A DNA stretch of 64,000 bases from Aspidiotus rigidus (lineage: Eukaryota; Arthropoda; Insecta; Hemiptera; Diaspididae): positions 6,600,501 through 6,664,500 of the forward strand of contig JAVHKY010000012.1 of NCBI GenBank assembly GCA_035079385.1, read 5' to 3'. This document shows, one piece after another, positions 11,458 through 22,100 of this stretch. Every line of letters begins with the position of its first letter. Within the stretch, counting starts at the first letter, position 1. The notes under the pieces were generated by a model. It saw only the letters and a program-made list of their open reading frames with translations, was not told where the DNA came from and did not search any database. A program made the translations under genes and the position numbers.

Positions 11458-13791
11458 TTAAATGTTTATGGAAGGAGGTAGGTCAGAGATAAATTTGAAA
11501 ATGTGTGAGAAAATTGAAGGGTTTTCTGATGATAGGAGGTCGGTGGCTCTGAGTGGGGTAGCGAATTGTAGATTGATGGCTTCTGAGTATAGTATTTGTC
11601 TGATGTTGGATATTTCTGGACATTCGAAAAGATAATGATTGATGTCGCCTTTAGAAGGATTGTCTGGATGGAGGGGGTATATATCAGATTCGGAAAGATT
11701 TAAACGTTTTAAGTGAGTGGGGAGACGATTGTGTCCAAAACGAAGACGGCTGAGTTTAACTATAAGGGAGCGGGGAATATCGTTAAAAAGTTTATACCAA
11801 GGGAATGCCGGAAGTAGAGGTTGAACAAGGAAATAAAAAGATTTCAGATTGTTAGCGGATTTCGAGTAGGATATTGCCCAGTCATCTCGCGTGGAGCATC
11901 GAATAAGAGAAAATAGTTCTGACATAGGGAGCAGATTTGATGAGACTGGAGATGAGCGGGCTGATTTAGCTAAAACATCTATAATTTCGTTGTTGAATAT
12001 TCCTGCATGACTGGGGATCCAGAGAAAATCAATTTGAATGGAGTTGAGAGCATTGATCAAGTAGATGATTGATAAAGCTAAGGATGAATTAACGCGTGAA
12101 GGGATGGAAGAAATGGATTGGAGAGCGGAGAGAGAGTCAGATATTATGAGAAACTGTCCTGTTTGGGAGTTTTGCTTTATGTAGTAAAGGGCTTGGAATA
12201 TCGCCATCTGTTCCGCATGAAAAATAGATGTGAAGTTTGGTAGAGATAAAGAGCGATGAAGCTTAGTTGAGGGGATCCAAAAGGCCATACCCACTTCCTG
12301 ATGATCTTTAGAACCGTCAGTAAAAATATGTGTATGACGAGGAAAATGTTCTTGCGTGTATAACTGGAAGAGTTCTTCAAAATCTGAACCAGAAGTTTTG
12401 GGAAGTTGGTGAATTTCAATACGTTCGAAGAGTTGTTGAAAGGAAAAGGCCGATAGATGATAAGATGAAATTGACACGATGAGGTTTTGGAAGCGAAAAA
12501 TAAGGGCAGCTCTTCTACATATTAGTGGTAATCGCCAGTCTACAAATCTCCAGCGGTTAAGAAAATATGATATATTGTTTGTAAGGTTTGAGTCTTGGTA
12601 GGTAATACTGCGAATTAAGAACCTATCTGTGAAATAGTTTCGACGAAATTGAAGGGGAGTAATGCCAGTTTCAGCAAAAAGGGCTGTAATAAGGGTAGAA
12701 TTTAGAGCTCCTATTATGTTCATTCCATAATAATTTGGGATCGAGAGTAATGCCTAGATATTCTATTTTAGAAACTAATGGAAGTGGAGTATTGTAGATA
12801 GTAAGAAGAGCATTTGATAAGTTATAGGGCTTAAGAGAAAATACCATTGTTGCTGACTTGGAAGAAGAGAAAGGCAGATTAAGTCCTTGTGCCTTAGTTG
12901 CAATTTGATTAATAGCGCTTTGCGTTTGATTGGATGCGACCGAAAGATTTTCGTGAGCGAAGAAAATGGATTCAACATCGATAACATTCGGTATGAGAAA
13001 CAGAGCGTAGACATTGAAAAGTGTTGGGGATAAGGGGAATCCTTGCGGAAGACCTAGGTACGAATTTTGAATCGAAACTCCAGAGTAAGAATAATGATAG
13101 ATACAACTATTAATGAACAAGAAATTTACGTATTGAACAAAATGATCTGGTAGGCTAATCTGAGATAGTAATTTTGTTAAAGTGGGAATGTGTACGTTCG
13201 GGTAAACTGATTCAATATCTAAAAATGCTGCAATAAGGTGTTTTTTGTCCAAGAAGGCCTTGTGTATTTCTGACGTTAAAAAGCTGACTGCATCTATAGC
13301 CCCTCGTCCTGGTCGAAAGCCATAAACGTTAGATGGTAGAATATTATTCGATTCGAGCCAGTGAACTATAGTCTCTTATTGAGAACACTGTCGACTAATT
13401 TACGTATACAGGTGGCTAAAGCGATAGGTCGGAGCTTGGAAGAATTTTTCTTGGGGATCCCAATGATTCTGGAATCCTTCCAAATATCCGGGATCAGCGA
13501 TTGGGTCCACAAGGCATTTAGAATTCTACAAAGAACGACGATAGCCTCAGCGTATCGTACGAAATACAGTCGATACCTGGTGCTGTGTTTTTCTTGTTGT
13601 GAAGGGTAGTCATGAGTTCGTCCAATAGAAATGGTTGTTCTAACCAGTGAGAAGAACATGGGATAGCTTTTTGTGGTATAACTTCTTCGAAGGAAGGAGT
13701 ATGTGCAGGGTTGATTGATGATTAAAGGATTTTCTAGCTGGATTGGGTTGTGAAAGAGAAGAAGTAGTAGTAATGGTGGTCTTTGGTTCAA
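11458..13791 (-). mobile_element. Second non-LTR retrotransposon (RT plus RNase H), degraded, LINE-B
   Basis: Minus strand, read from 13791 down to 11458 in three frames. Frame 1 (13366-13791) holds the RT N-terminal part 'IPDIWKDSRIIGIPK', then 'KLRPIALATCIRKL'. After a frameshift at about 13366 come 'GFRPGRGAIDAV' and 'AAFLDIESVYPNV', then 'LPQGFPLSPTLFN'. The catalytic box, normally Y/F-A-D-D, reads FAHEN here, so both aspartates are lost and the RT is inactive. After another shift near 12700 comes the frame to 11458, with RNase H ('FTDGSK', 'HAEQMAIF', 'ISDSLSAL', 'WIPSHAG') and a worn terminal motif. Sequence similarity to LINE-A is at domain level only, so this is a different family. 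It sits head-to-tail with LINE-A, with about 110 bases between. Confidence 0.85.
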
Positions 13792-14078
13792 AACCCGTCA
13801 TTACTACTAAGCAGGATATACAAAGCCATTAGATTTTGATGAGCATGGAATCTGTTTTTTACCCATGGATCGATAACAGGTAGGACATAATTTGAAATCA
13901 GAGATATCTTATCATTGGGAAATTCTTTTAATAACAAGTCAAAACAATGAGAAGGCACGTTCTTTAAATCGTTAAAAAACCATGATCGGTCACATGCATG
14001 ATATATATGTCCGAAAGGATTATTTAGAAATTTTTTCTCAAATTCGTTATTAGTTTTAAGGTATTTTTTGTTTCTCAT
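13788..14078 (-). pseudogene. Possible Helitron-type protein fragment
   Basis: A 96-codon minus-strand frame with 'NPFGHIYHACDRSWFFNDLK'. This resembles the Cys-containing segment (FGxxCxxCDRxWFxxDL) that precedes the helicase of many Helitron and Pif1-like mobile proteins. Only one of the usual Cys pairs is left, and no Rep or helicase domain follows. The frame stops at the start of LINE-B, which may have cut it. The assignment rests on one motif from memory and is tentative. Confidence 0.35.
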
Positions 14079-14084
14079 ATTTTT

Positions 14085-14480
14085 TTTTCTGGGTCTTTGT
14101 TCATTTTTATTATTTTTATTCTCTCCCTCTCACTCTCTCTTACACTTTTCAGAATAATTTGTTTTTTTTTCTGATGTTCTTACTTTGTATTTCTTCTTCG
14201 TCAATATTATGAGGAGTATTCATCAAAAACGCAAACAACGCCTGAAACGGCTTTTTAACAGGTTGTGTCATCATCAATGCTATACCGAGTCTTGGAGACG
14301 CTTTGCGAAGGGAGGTGTGCGGTCACTTGTTAGTCGTGAGTATGTGCGTCTACGCGGTTTTGGTTGATTTTGCACGCTGTCGGTCGAACAAAACTTCTTC
14401 ACCACTCGTGAAATCGACGATTCATTCGGCGGAGCAGTATCCGGAAATTGGTCAAATAACTAAGGTTGCGGGGAGGCGGC
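14085..14480. other. Spacer, nothing recognised
   Basis: CT-rich at 14110-14170 and then mixed sequence. Overlapping frames (14185-14367 and 14303-14743) show no domain. Confidence 0.35.
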
Positions 14481-14482
14481 TC

Positions 14483-14715
14483 CCAAAAGAGCCAAAGGAG
14501 CAGCTCCGATCACAATTTTCGATGAAAAAAGAGCCGGGAGCTGGCTCGGCTCTTTGTTTTTGGGAGCTAAGAGCCGGAGCCAAGCCAAAATGTGGCTATT
14601 TTTGGCCAAAAGAATCGAAAGAGCGGCTCCGCTCCCTATTTTTTGGGAAAAAGGTGTCGGGAGCTGGCTCAGCTTTTTGTTTTTGGGAGCTGAGAGCCAG
14701 AGCCGGAGCCGAAAT
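14483..14715 (+). repeat. Tandem dimer of a GAGCC-rich unit
   Basis: Two copies of a unit of about 124 bases. Each has an AAGAGC...GGCTCC start, a GGGAGCTGGCTC core, TTTGTTTTTGGGAGCT and then AGAGCC(G/A)GAGCC. The dense GGAGC/GAGCC words on both strands look like subterminal transposase-binding repeats (a hAT-like pattern), but no transposase or clear terminal repeats are visible. Confidence 0.5.
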
Positions 14716-14845
14716 TTCGCCGGCTCCCCAATCCTACAAATAACGCTCAACTAAAAAAATTCTCTGATTGTGATCAAAAACCGTTTCGGCTCTTTGGCCT
14801 TACTTAGAGCAAAAAAAGACAGCTGAACTCGTCTGACGACGGAAA

Positions 14846-17800
14846 AGGGTGGGGCAGAAAGATGTTACTAGTTGAATGGAAGTTTGCGCTAAATCTGTCG
14901 TAGCGCGAAAACGCAAAACGTTAGACGTATACTTTAAATGTACGAATTTTCCATCTCAATTTTATGTTTAATTTGAGCCACATCCGAAGTTTCTACGACA
15001 TTTCTGAGCCAAGTTATAGACCAAGATGTGTCGTGATTTCACAGCAGGGGTTCCCAAAGTTGTAGATTATCGAAAGACAATTTTCCTATTGAAAAAATCG
15101 CGTAATCTCCAAAGTGTTTTCCTATCCTACAGTAAAATTTAGCGCAAAATCTGAATAAGATTGTTAAAGAATTCTGCGAAGCATCAAAATGGGTTTATAG
15201 GCCCAAAAAGGTTCACAATTTCCCCAAAATGATAAAATCGCCTAATCTTCGATTTTTTTCTCGATTTTGAGATAAAATTTAGCGCTGAATCTGAATAAAA
15301 TTGTTAAAAATTCTGCGAAGCACCAAAACGGGTTTATGGGCCCAAAGAGGGTCGAAATTTCCCCAAAATGATAAAATCGCGTAATCTTCGATGTTTTTCT
15401 CGTTTCTGAGACAAAATTTAGCGCTGAATCCGAATAAGAAATCTTGCAAAACACCAAAAAAGGGTTCATGGGACCAAAAAATCGCTTAGTCTTTTCAATT
15501 TCATTTGGTTCTCATAGAAATCGAGCTTCGCGAAAACAAAAGATTGGTCGCAGGTGGGAAAAAGTGCGGAAACTCTCGTTGTTTCAGGCAAAGGAAGGTA
15601 TGATACCGCAAAGTGGTCTTCAGTTGCGTGCCCGCGATGAAAGTCCCACTTATGTTTGAAGCAGTGCAAAAACTCCTAGATTCAGCCAATGGGAGGTATG
15701 ATACCGCGAATTCGGTCTTGCTCGTGATGAGATATCAGCTACAGTTCAGTATTTGATTGAGGCAGCCGAATGCCTGGAATTGCTCGGGGCTTCACCCGTT
15801 GAAGGGAATGATGTCCTTAAGATTGTCTTCTGTTATGAGCTTGCGGTGAGAGATCGGGTAGGACCCCCTGTTCAATAAAGGCGGATAAATCCGAAAAATT
15901 TCCCGTGGAGACCCGCGAAGTAGGGAAGGGTACTAGGAAGATTGTTGTCTGCCATGGGCTCGCGGTGAGAGACCAGTTGGAGCCCTGTGTTTGATCTAAT
16001 TGGGTGAGTACGTGAAAATTCTCGTTGTTTCAGGCAATGGTGACAAACATACCGCGAAGATCGCGTTCCAGTGTGACCTCGCCAGGAGAGAACTGTAACA
16101 GTCCAGTTTCATCTAGGCAGGTGAATTGAAGAAAATTCTCGTTTCCACAGCCAGTGCTGGGAAGGATATCCCGAGACCGTTGTTCGTTAAGCTTGCCGTG
16201 AGAGAACGATGAAGGCCCTACGTTCAATAAGGCACCGGATTCGAGAAAATTCTCGTACTTTCGCGTGAGGGAGGAATCATACTGTGAAGCTCGTCTTTCG
16301 TCATGAGCCGCGGTGAGAGAAGGATCAAGGCCCGTATTCGATAGAGGTGGGCGGAGGCGAGAAAATTCTCGTACGTTTGCGCAAAAGAAAAAACCATGCT
16401 GTGAGGCTGGTCTTTCGTCTTAAGCTCGCGGTGAGAGAGCGATGGAGGCCCCGTGTTTGACAGAGACAGAAGGATGCGAGAAATTTCTTGTAGGTTCGCG
16501 CGAGGAAGGGAATGATACAGTGAAGCTCGTCTTTCGTCATGAGCTTGCGGTAAGAGAACGATGGAGGCCCCGTGTTTGATAGAGACAGACGGATGCGAGA
16601 AAATTCTCGTACGTTCGCGCGAGGGAGGGAATGATACGGTGAAGCTCGTCTTTCGTCATGAGCTCGCGGTGAGAGAACGATCAAAGCCCTGGGTTTGACG
16701 GAGGCAGGCGGACGCGAGAAAATTCTCGCAGATTCCTGCGAAGGAAGGAACGATGCTGTGAAGCTGGTCTTTCGTCATGAGCTCGCGGTGAGCTGTAGCT
16801 GATCGCTCATCACGAGCAAGACCGAATTCGCGGTACCCTCCCATTGCCTGAATTGAGAAGTTTTTTCAGTTTGGCCCGCTTCGCTCATAGGTAGGGCGTC
16901 AGTTGATCTCTCATTACAACACGCAACAGAAGACCAACTTTGCGTTCTTTGCCGAAAACCACGTGAGTTTTCACACTTTTTCCCGCTTTGATCATACGCA
17001 GAGCCCTAGTCGATCTCTCACCGCGAACCTTCAACGGAAGACGAAGTTGTCGTCTCCTTCCAATCCCCAAAAAATGAGGAGAATTTCCGCAATTTCCTCT
17101 TTCGGATCTGTCAGCCGACGCTAAACGATCTCTCACTCCGCAAGCACTCAACGGAAGACGAACTTAACGATATCCCTTCCATCCCCCGAATCAACAATTT
17201 TACTGCAGGATGAGAATTTTTCATTTTTCATTTTGGAGATCATCTAGGGCCATTTCAGTATTTTTTTTTGACTTGGCGAAAAAATTTACTCCAGAATTGA
17301 AAACTACATTTGAAGATTACGCAATTAATTACTCATCCTGAAGGAATTTTGATTCTCTTCGAGCCCATCAACCCGTTTTGATGTTCCGAAGTATTATTTA
17401 AGCATTTTTTTTGGACTCAGTACGAAATTCCACTTGAAAATCGAATTAAAATTTGAAAATTTGAACAATTTCCCAGTTTGGGAAAATTGTGACCCTTTTT
17501 AGGCCCATTAACCCATTTCGGTGCTTCGAACAAATTTTCAAACATATTTTTCGAACTCAGCGCGAAATTCCATTTAAAAATCGATTTACAATGCAAAAGT
17601 TTAAACAATTTTCCACCTTAGGGAAATTTTAACCCTTTTTGGGCCCAATAACCCATTTTGGCGCTTCTTAGGGTTTTGTTATTATTTTTTTCGTTTTCTC
17701 CGTCCAAATTCACTTAAGAAAGAATAATTTAATTATTAAAATTTTCGAAATTCAGTTCAGTACTGTAAATTAATTAATTTTCAAGCCCTATTTTGGGAAC

Positions 17801-18007
17801 CCTGACGATTTGGTGAATTTTCGGCATATTTTGGTCCATTACTCAGCTCAGAAAAGTCGTAGAAACTTCGGGTCCGGCTCTAATTAAAGATAAAATTAAG
17901 ATACAAAATTCGTACATGTAAACTACACGTCTAACGTTTCGCGTTTTCGCTCTACGACAGATTTAGCGCAAACTTGCATTTAACTGTTAACATCTTTCTG
18001 CCCCACC
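14846..18007 (+). mobile_element. Foldback-type DNA transposon, copy 1 (about 3.16 kb, non-autonomous)
   Basis: The two ends are inverted copies of each other: GGGTGGGGCAGAAAGATG at 14847-14864 and CATCTTTCTGCCCCACC at 17991-18007. The similarity runs about 230 bases inward (roughly 14846-15075 and 17775-18007). Inside each arm lies a second layer of inverted repeats: units of about 130 bases with 'AAATTTAGCGC' and 'GGGTTTATGGGCCCAAA' at 15115-15480, and their counterparts in opposite orientation at 17220-17690. A third layer is a satellite-like array of about 117-base units ('CGCGGTGAGAGA...') at about 15590-16810, faced by about three inverted units at 16870-17175. The whole element can fold on itself, the architecture of Foldback/Galileo-like elements. 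No transposase is present. The superfamily cannot be set from the ends alone. Confidence 0.8.
15590..16810 (+). repeat. Satellite-like array inside foldback copy 1 (about 10 units of about 117 bases)
   Basis: The marker word GCGGTGAGAGA (with variants) recurs at about 15845, 15960, 16080, 16195, 16307, 16429, 16546, 16665 and 16786, a spacing of about 110-120 bases. Each unit also has 'GAGAAAATTCTCGTA', itself a small palindrome, and a GGAGGCCC block. The four or so units between 16250 and 16800 are nearly identical, suggesting recent expansion. Foldback copy 2 lacks most of them. Confidence 0.75.
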
Positions 18008-19127
18008 ATGTATTGAGGTTGTTTGTATTTGTTAGGTCCCAAGGGGGGGGGGGGAAGTGTGCCCCTAGAGCACGTTGATTGACGCTTTGCGCGCTTCTTC
18101 GGAGGTTTGCGTTTTAAATGGTACAGCCGATACTTTCTACTAGAAAATCAAAACCGCACGGATTGATTTCAGTTGGATTTCTTCTCCTTCCTTTTGGAAG
18201 ACCACCCACAGAAATTCATTCAATAGGAATGTATCCCTTTTCACCAATCTCAGGTAGAGAAAGGACAATCTACGTAGGCTGTCCAATAGGGATCACCTAT
18301 TCAAACAGTGAAAATATATCTCCGATATAGCATTATACCTAGGGCACCCTGTACTGGTGTCAATGTAGATGTCAATTTTTCAAAAATAGCATCTTATAGA
18401 TAATATAGACGTGTTCCACGTCAATATGCCGGCTGTCTCGAACTTTACTGTTGAGAATAACTATGCGTAGCAGTCTATTTATTAATCAATGTCTCCATCT
18501 TGTTTATCATTAGCAACCTTCACTCAGTTCTGTTGAAAATTTATAACTTTGCAGCGACCCAGTAAGTGCAAAATCCTTGAGCTTGACTTTCGCTCTTCCG
18601 AACAAAAATACACTCCCAGTCTCTTGAAGTGCCTTACTAGTCTAGTCTTCTGTTTTATTACGTCAGATACCACTCGAGAATAAAATTTAAGTCTCCTCGT
18701 GTACACTAACTTATCAACTGTAAATGTGTTTGCATTTCATCCGAGTTATAAAATTCTTACGAATTCTGTTATGATAGGTACCGCTCATTTATTGTGACCG
18801 AATAACGCTTAGTTATAAGGCAATTCGTGACACTGTAAAATACTAAGCAATATTTATTTAATTTAACCTCTCTGTTCTCTTAATCACAATCTCTTGTGCT
18901 TATCAGTGGAAAAATTGAACCAGCCAAGACAATACAGCATGATTTCAGTCGCCTTCATCACTTTAAATGTGTACGTACGTGATTCCATTACAATGAACGT
19001 TATATTTTTAAAATTTTTTTTAATGGTCAAGTAGTCAGTTGCAATGTGACGTCGATCTAATATTCAGTTTATCTATTAGTAAGAAATAAGGCATAATTTA
19101 ATTTGTTTACAGTGGTCTCCTGGCGAA
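18008..19127. other. Upstream region of aminopeptidase gene B
   Basis: Non-coding up to the gene B start codon. A 12-base G run sits at about 18043. No TATA box or initiator can be set with confidence. The stretch just before the ATG (19110-19127) could contain the end of a 5' UTR intron ('TTTACAG' at 19107-19113), but this is a guess. Confidence 0.4.
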
Positions 19128-22100
19128 ATGTTTCCAATTATGGTATTTTTTGTGCGCTTATTTTTTGCCTTATTAATGTGTTCACCGTTGTTGAGCATGA
19201 GTCCCCTCACTAATGACGAAGACAGAAAGTTTATGGTTTTCGATAAATTAAATGAAAATCAGATGTCGATGTTTCGTCTGCCGAATGATACTAGGCCGCT
19301 TTCATACACATTGCAAATGATACCGACCTTGACGGACAACTTTGGTTTTGATGGAGAGGTCGTCATCGCCGTTTCTGTAAAAAAGGCTACTAACATCATC
19401 CATCTCCACAGTAAAGGACTGAATATTAAATCGGCTCAAATAACTAAAGGTACGAGAAAATTGTTCCCTTCGATCCAATTAGACCCGGACAACGAAATTC
19501 TGAAGCTAGTATCGCAAGTTGACCTCAAAGAAGAGGAAACATATGACGTGCATATTGAGTTCGATGGTATTTTGAATGACGACATGACCGGTTTTTATCG
19601 AAGTTCTTATAAAATTGGAAATACCACCAAGTAAGTCAGCATTAGATACTAAATCTTTACTCAGTCGATTCTGTCCTAATTACCTAAGAATGTGGGTGTA
19701 GAAGCTATAGAAAGAAGAATTATGGATATTTTCTCGACATTTGTCCTCTGTTAGGCTCATATCCTGTGTCAGCAAACACATTGGTTTTCATTTTACTCAA
19801 GTGCCACGCCCTGTACTCTTATTCGGTATCATCATCATTAGTGTCACTCGTCAAGTAATGACCTAGTTTTGAAAAATATTGATTAATGGTACATTTCTAC
19901 ATTCCTCAATTATTGGATAAGACACAAGCGACCCAAATTTCAGGATCCTTCTCAAGATTATTGATAAAAGTTTAATTGGACGTTGTGGTCTAACGATGGT
20001 CTGGTATTGTTAAAGAAGCACTAATCGAAACGAAATTCACGATGTACTCCCTAGCTCTTACGGCATCCCTTATGATAATTATACAACAACTTTTCTTCCT
20101 GTCTACGAGAGTACATTTTGAATTATGCAGGAAAAGAGTATCTCTGGACTGATGAGATTATATAAGGTTGACGTAGTGCTACAACTGGCCCGTCTCCCCA
20201 GAGTGGCGTGATGAAATAACGGGGATGTGGTTCGGTTACAGGGACTAGGATAACGCTTTTGCCTTGGTATTGTTTTGCTCTGTTACAAAAAAAAATATTC
20301 AATCTTGACAAAACAAAGAAGAAATTGTGATTCTCTTATTGAATCAGTGACCTGGGAAGGATTCCCTGTAAATTTGATGTGCAAATAAGAACCAATAATG
20401 AAGTTTTCTTCTCGATTTATTGACATTTTGTGACAATCATGAAAAGAAAATTCTTGTTTCTTTTACCAGTGGTGCGTGACGAAAAAATTTATTGAATGAA
20501 AGGGGTCCGAATGACGTGATTATTGAAACGGGGAAGGAGATTGATTTAAAAGCGAGGAAATTCAAAAGATGAACGAGATAGTATAGTGTAATGTTTTAGG
20601 TGATTGAGGTCAAGGACCTCTCTGTCCTCTGTCGTCCATTGTAACTCAAATATCACTGTTTCTCACGTACGAGAAAGCTTCAAGACTTTTACCTTCAAGG
20701 ACTCATTTCCCTTTAATTCTACCCTTTCGAAGAATGGAACGCTTGTAGTTACCTCAAATTGGCCTTGACCACCAAAGATTCCTCTGAACTTTTCGTTTCC
20801 TGCTTAACCCGTCGATGTTTTGGAATAATTAAAAATACCCTGCATGGGTAGTAGATATTATGGTTTTCTAGACTTGTAGGCTACAATTCATTTTATTCAC
20901 AACACGCCAATTTCTGGGATTAGATCTCATACTTACTACAAATAGCTATTGCTTATGTAGAAAGTCCTTGAAAACTTGTAGGTCTAGTTTACTTTATTTT
21001 TCGAGATCAATTATATTGAATGTATCACTCGAATTTACTACCATTGCCTTGTCGTAAGGCTGATACAATAGTCTTAATTTGTTCGTTTCATAAACATGTT
21101 ATCTCTGTATGTAAACTTATAGTTTTCTATTTTCGGAATTATTTCGCAGGTGGCTTGCTTCAACCCAGTTTGAAGCCACTTACGCTAGAGCCGCATTTCC
21201 GTGCTATGATGAGCCATCCTACAGAACACCGTTCACCATAAGTATAGCGCGGTACAAACACCAGAAAGTGATCAGCAATATGCCTCTCGAATGGACCTCA
21301 CCTCCCGAGTAAGATGATTATACTTTATAGCTTTTATACCAGTGATAGGATTGATACTTGTCATACGCAAGAACAATATAGTACAGATGTAAAGCACATT
21401 TGTTTGGAAATTTGTAAAGACCAACGTATCAGATCCAAAGTTGAAATTGCCCTTCGAGATTGTAAGAAGCTAGATACCATGTGGGCTGAATCAAATTACA
21501 TAGACTATGCAAATTCTTGGATTGTCTCTTGTTTGTCGTGGAACAGATTTTTTGAGGAAAATGTACCATTCTTTGCGAGAAATTTGAATTAGGTCAACGT
21601 CATTTGGAACCTGGTCCCAGGTTAGCTTCAAGGTCCATGGGGGTACTGACGTGCAAATGCATCCAGGAATTAAGCATCCTTTGGTGGCAGTCCTTGAAAT
21701 CAATTGGGGTCATTAAGATTTAAATCATTAGGCTCACTACAAAAACTATTCTTAGGTAGGTATGTATGGACGAATTTTTCAAGTTTCAAGGGCGGGGGAA
21801 GGGGGAGGCACTGATGTACGGACGCAAATAGAGGAATTAAGGAGGGTTTTGGGAAAGACATCAAACATTTCAAAGTCGGGCTCCTTTTCTATTGGTCTAT
21901 GAGTTGGTACGACTTCAGTGAGACACATTAGACGTATAGTTTAAGGGATGCATTTATCGGCCCGCGGAAATAGAAGAAAATCACGGGAAAATTATAGTAA
22001 TTTCAGGGAAGAAAAATTTTTGCACGACTTCATTAATGTAAGACGCCAAAAAAAAATGAGTACACAAGAAAAATATAAGATGCACGACTTGTAATTAAAA

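Noticed and set aside
14303..14754. Overlapping frames on both strands with Gly/Ser/Ala-rich peptides
   Set aside because: They are translations of the GAGCC tandem dimer; all frames look alike and no domain is present.
15242..17124. Many frames of 60-120 codons inside foldback copy 1
   Set aside because: They repeat with the 117- and 130-base units and occur on both strands. They are shadows of tandem repeats, not genes.
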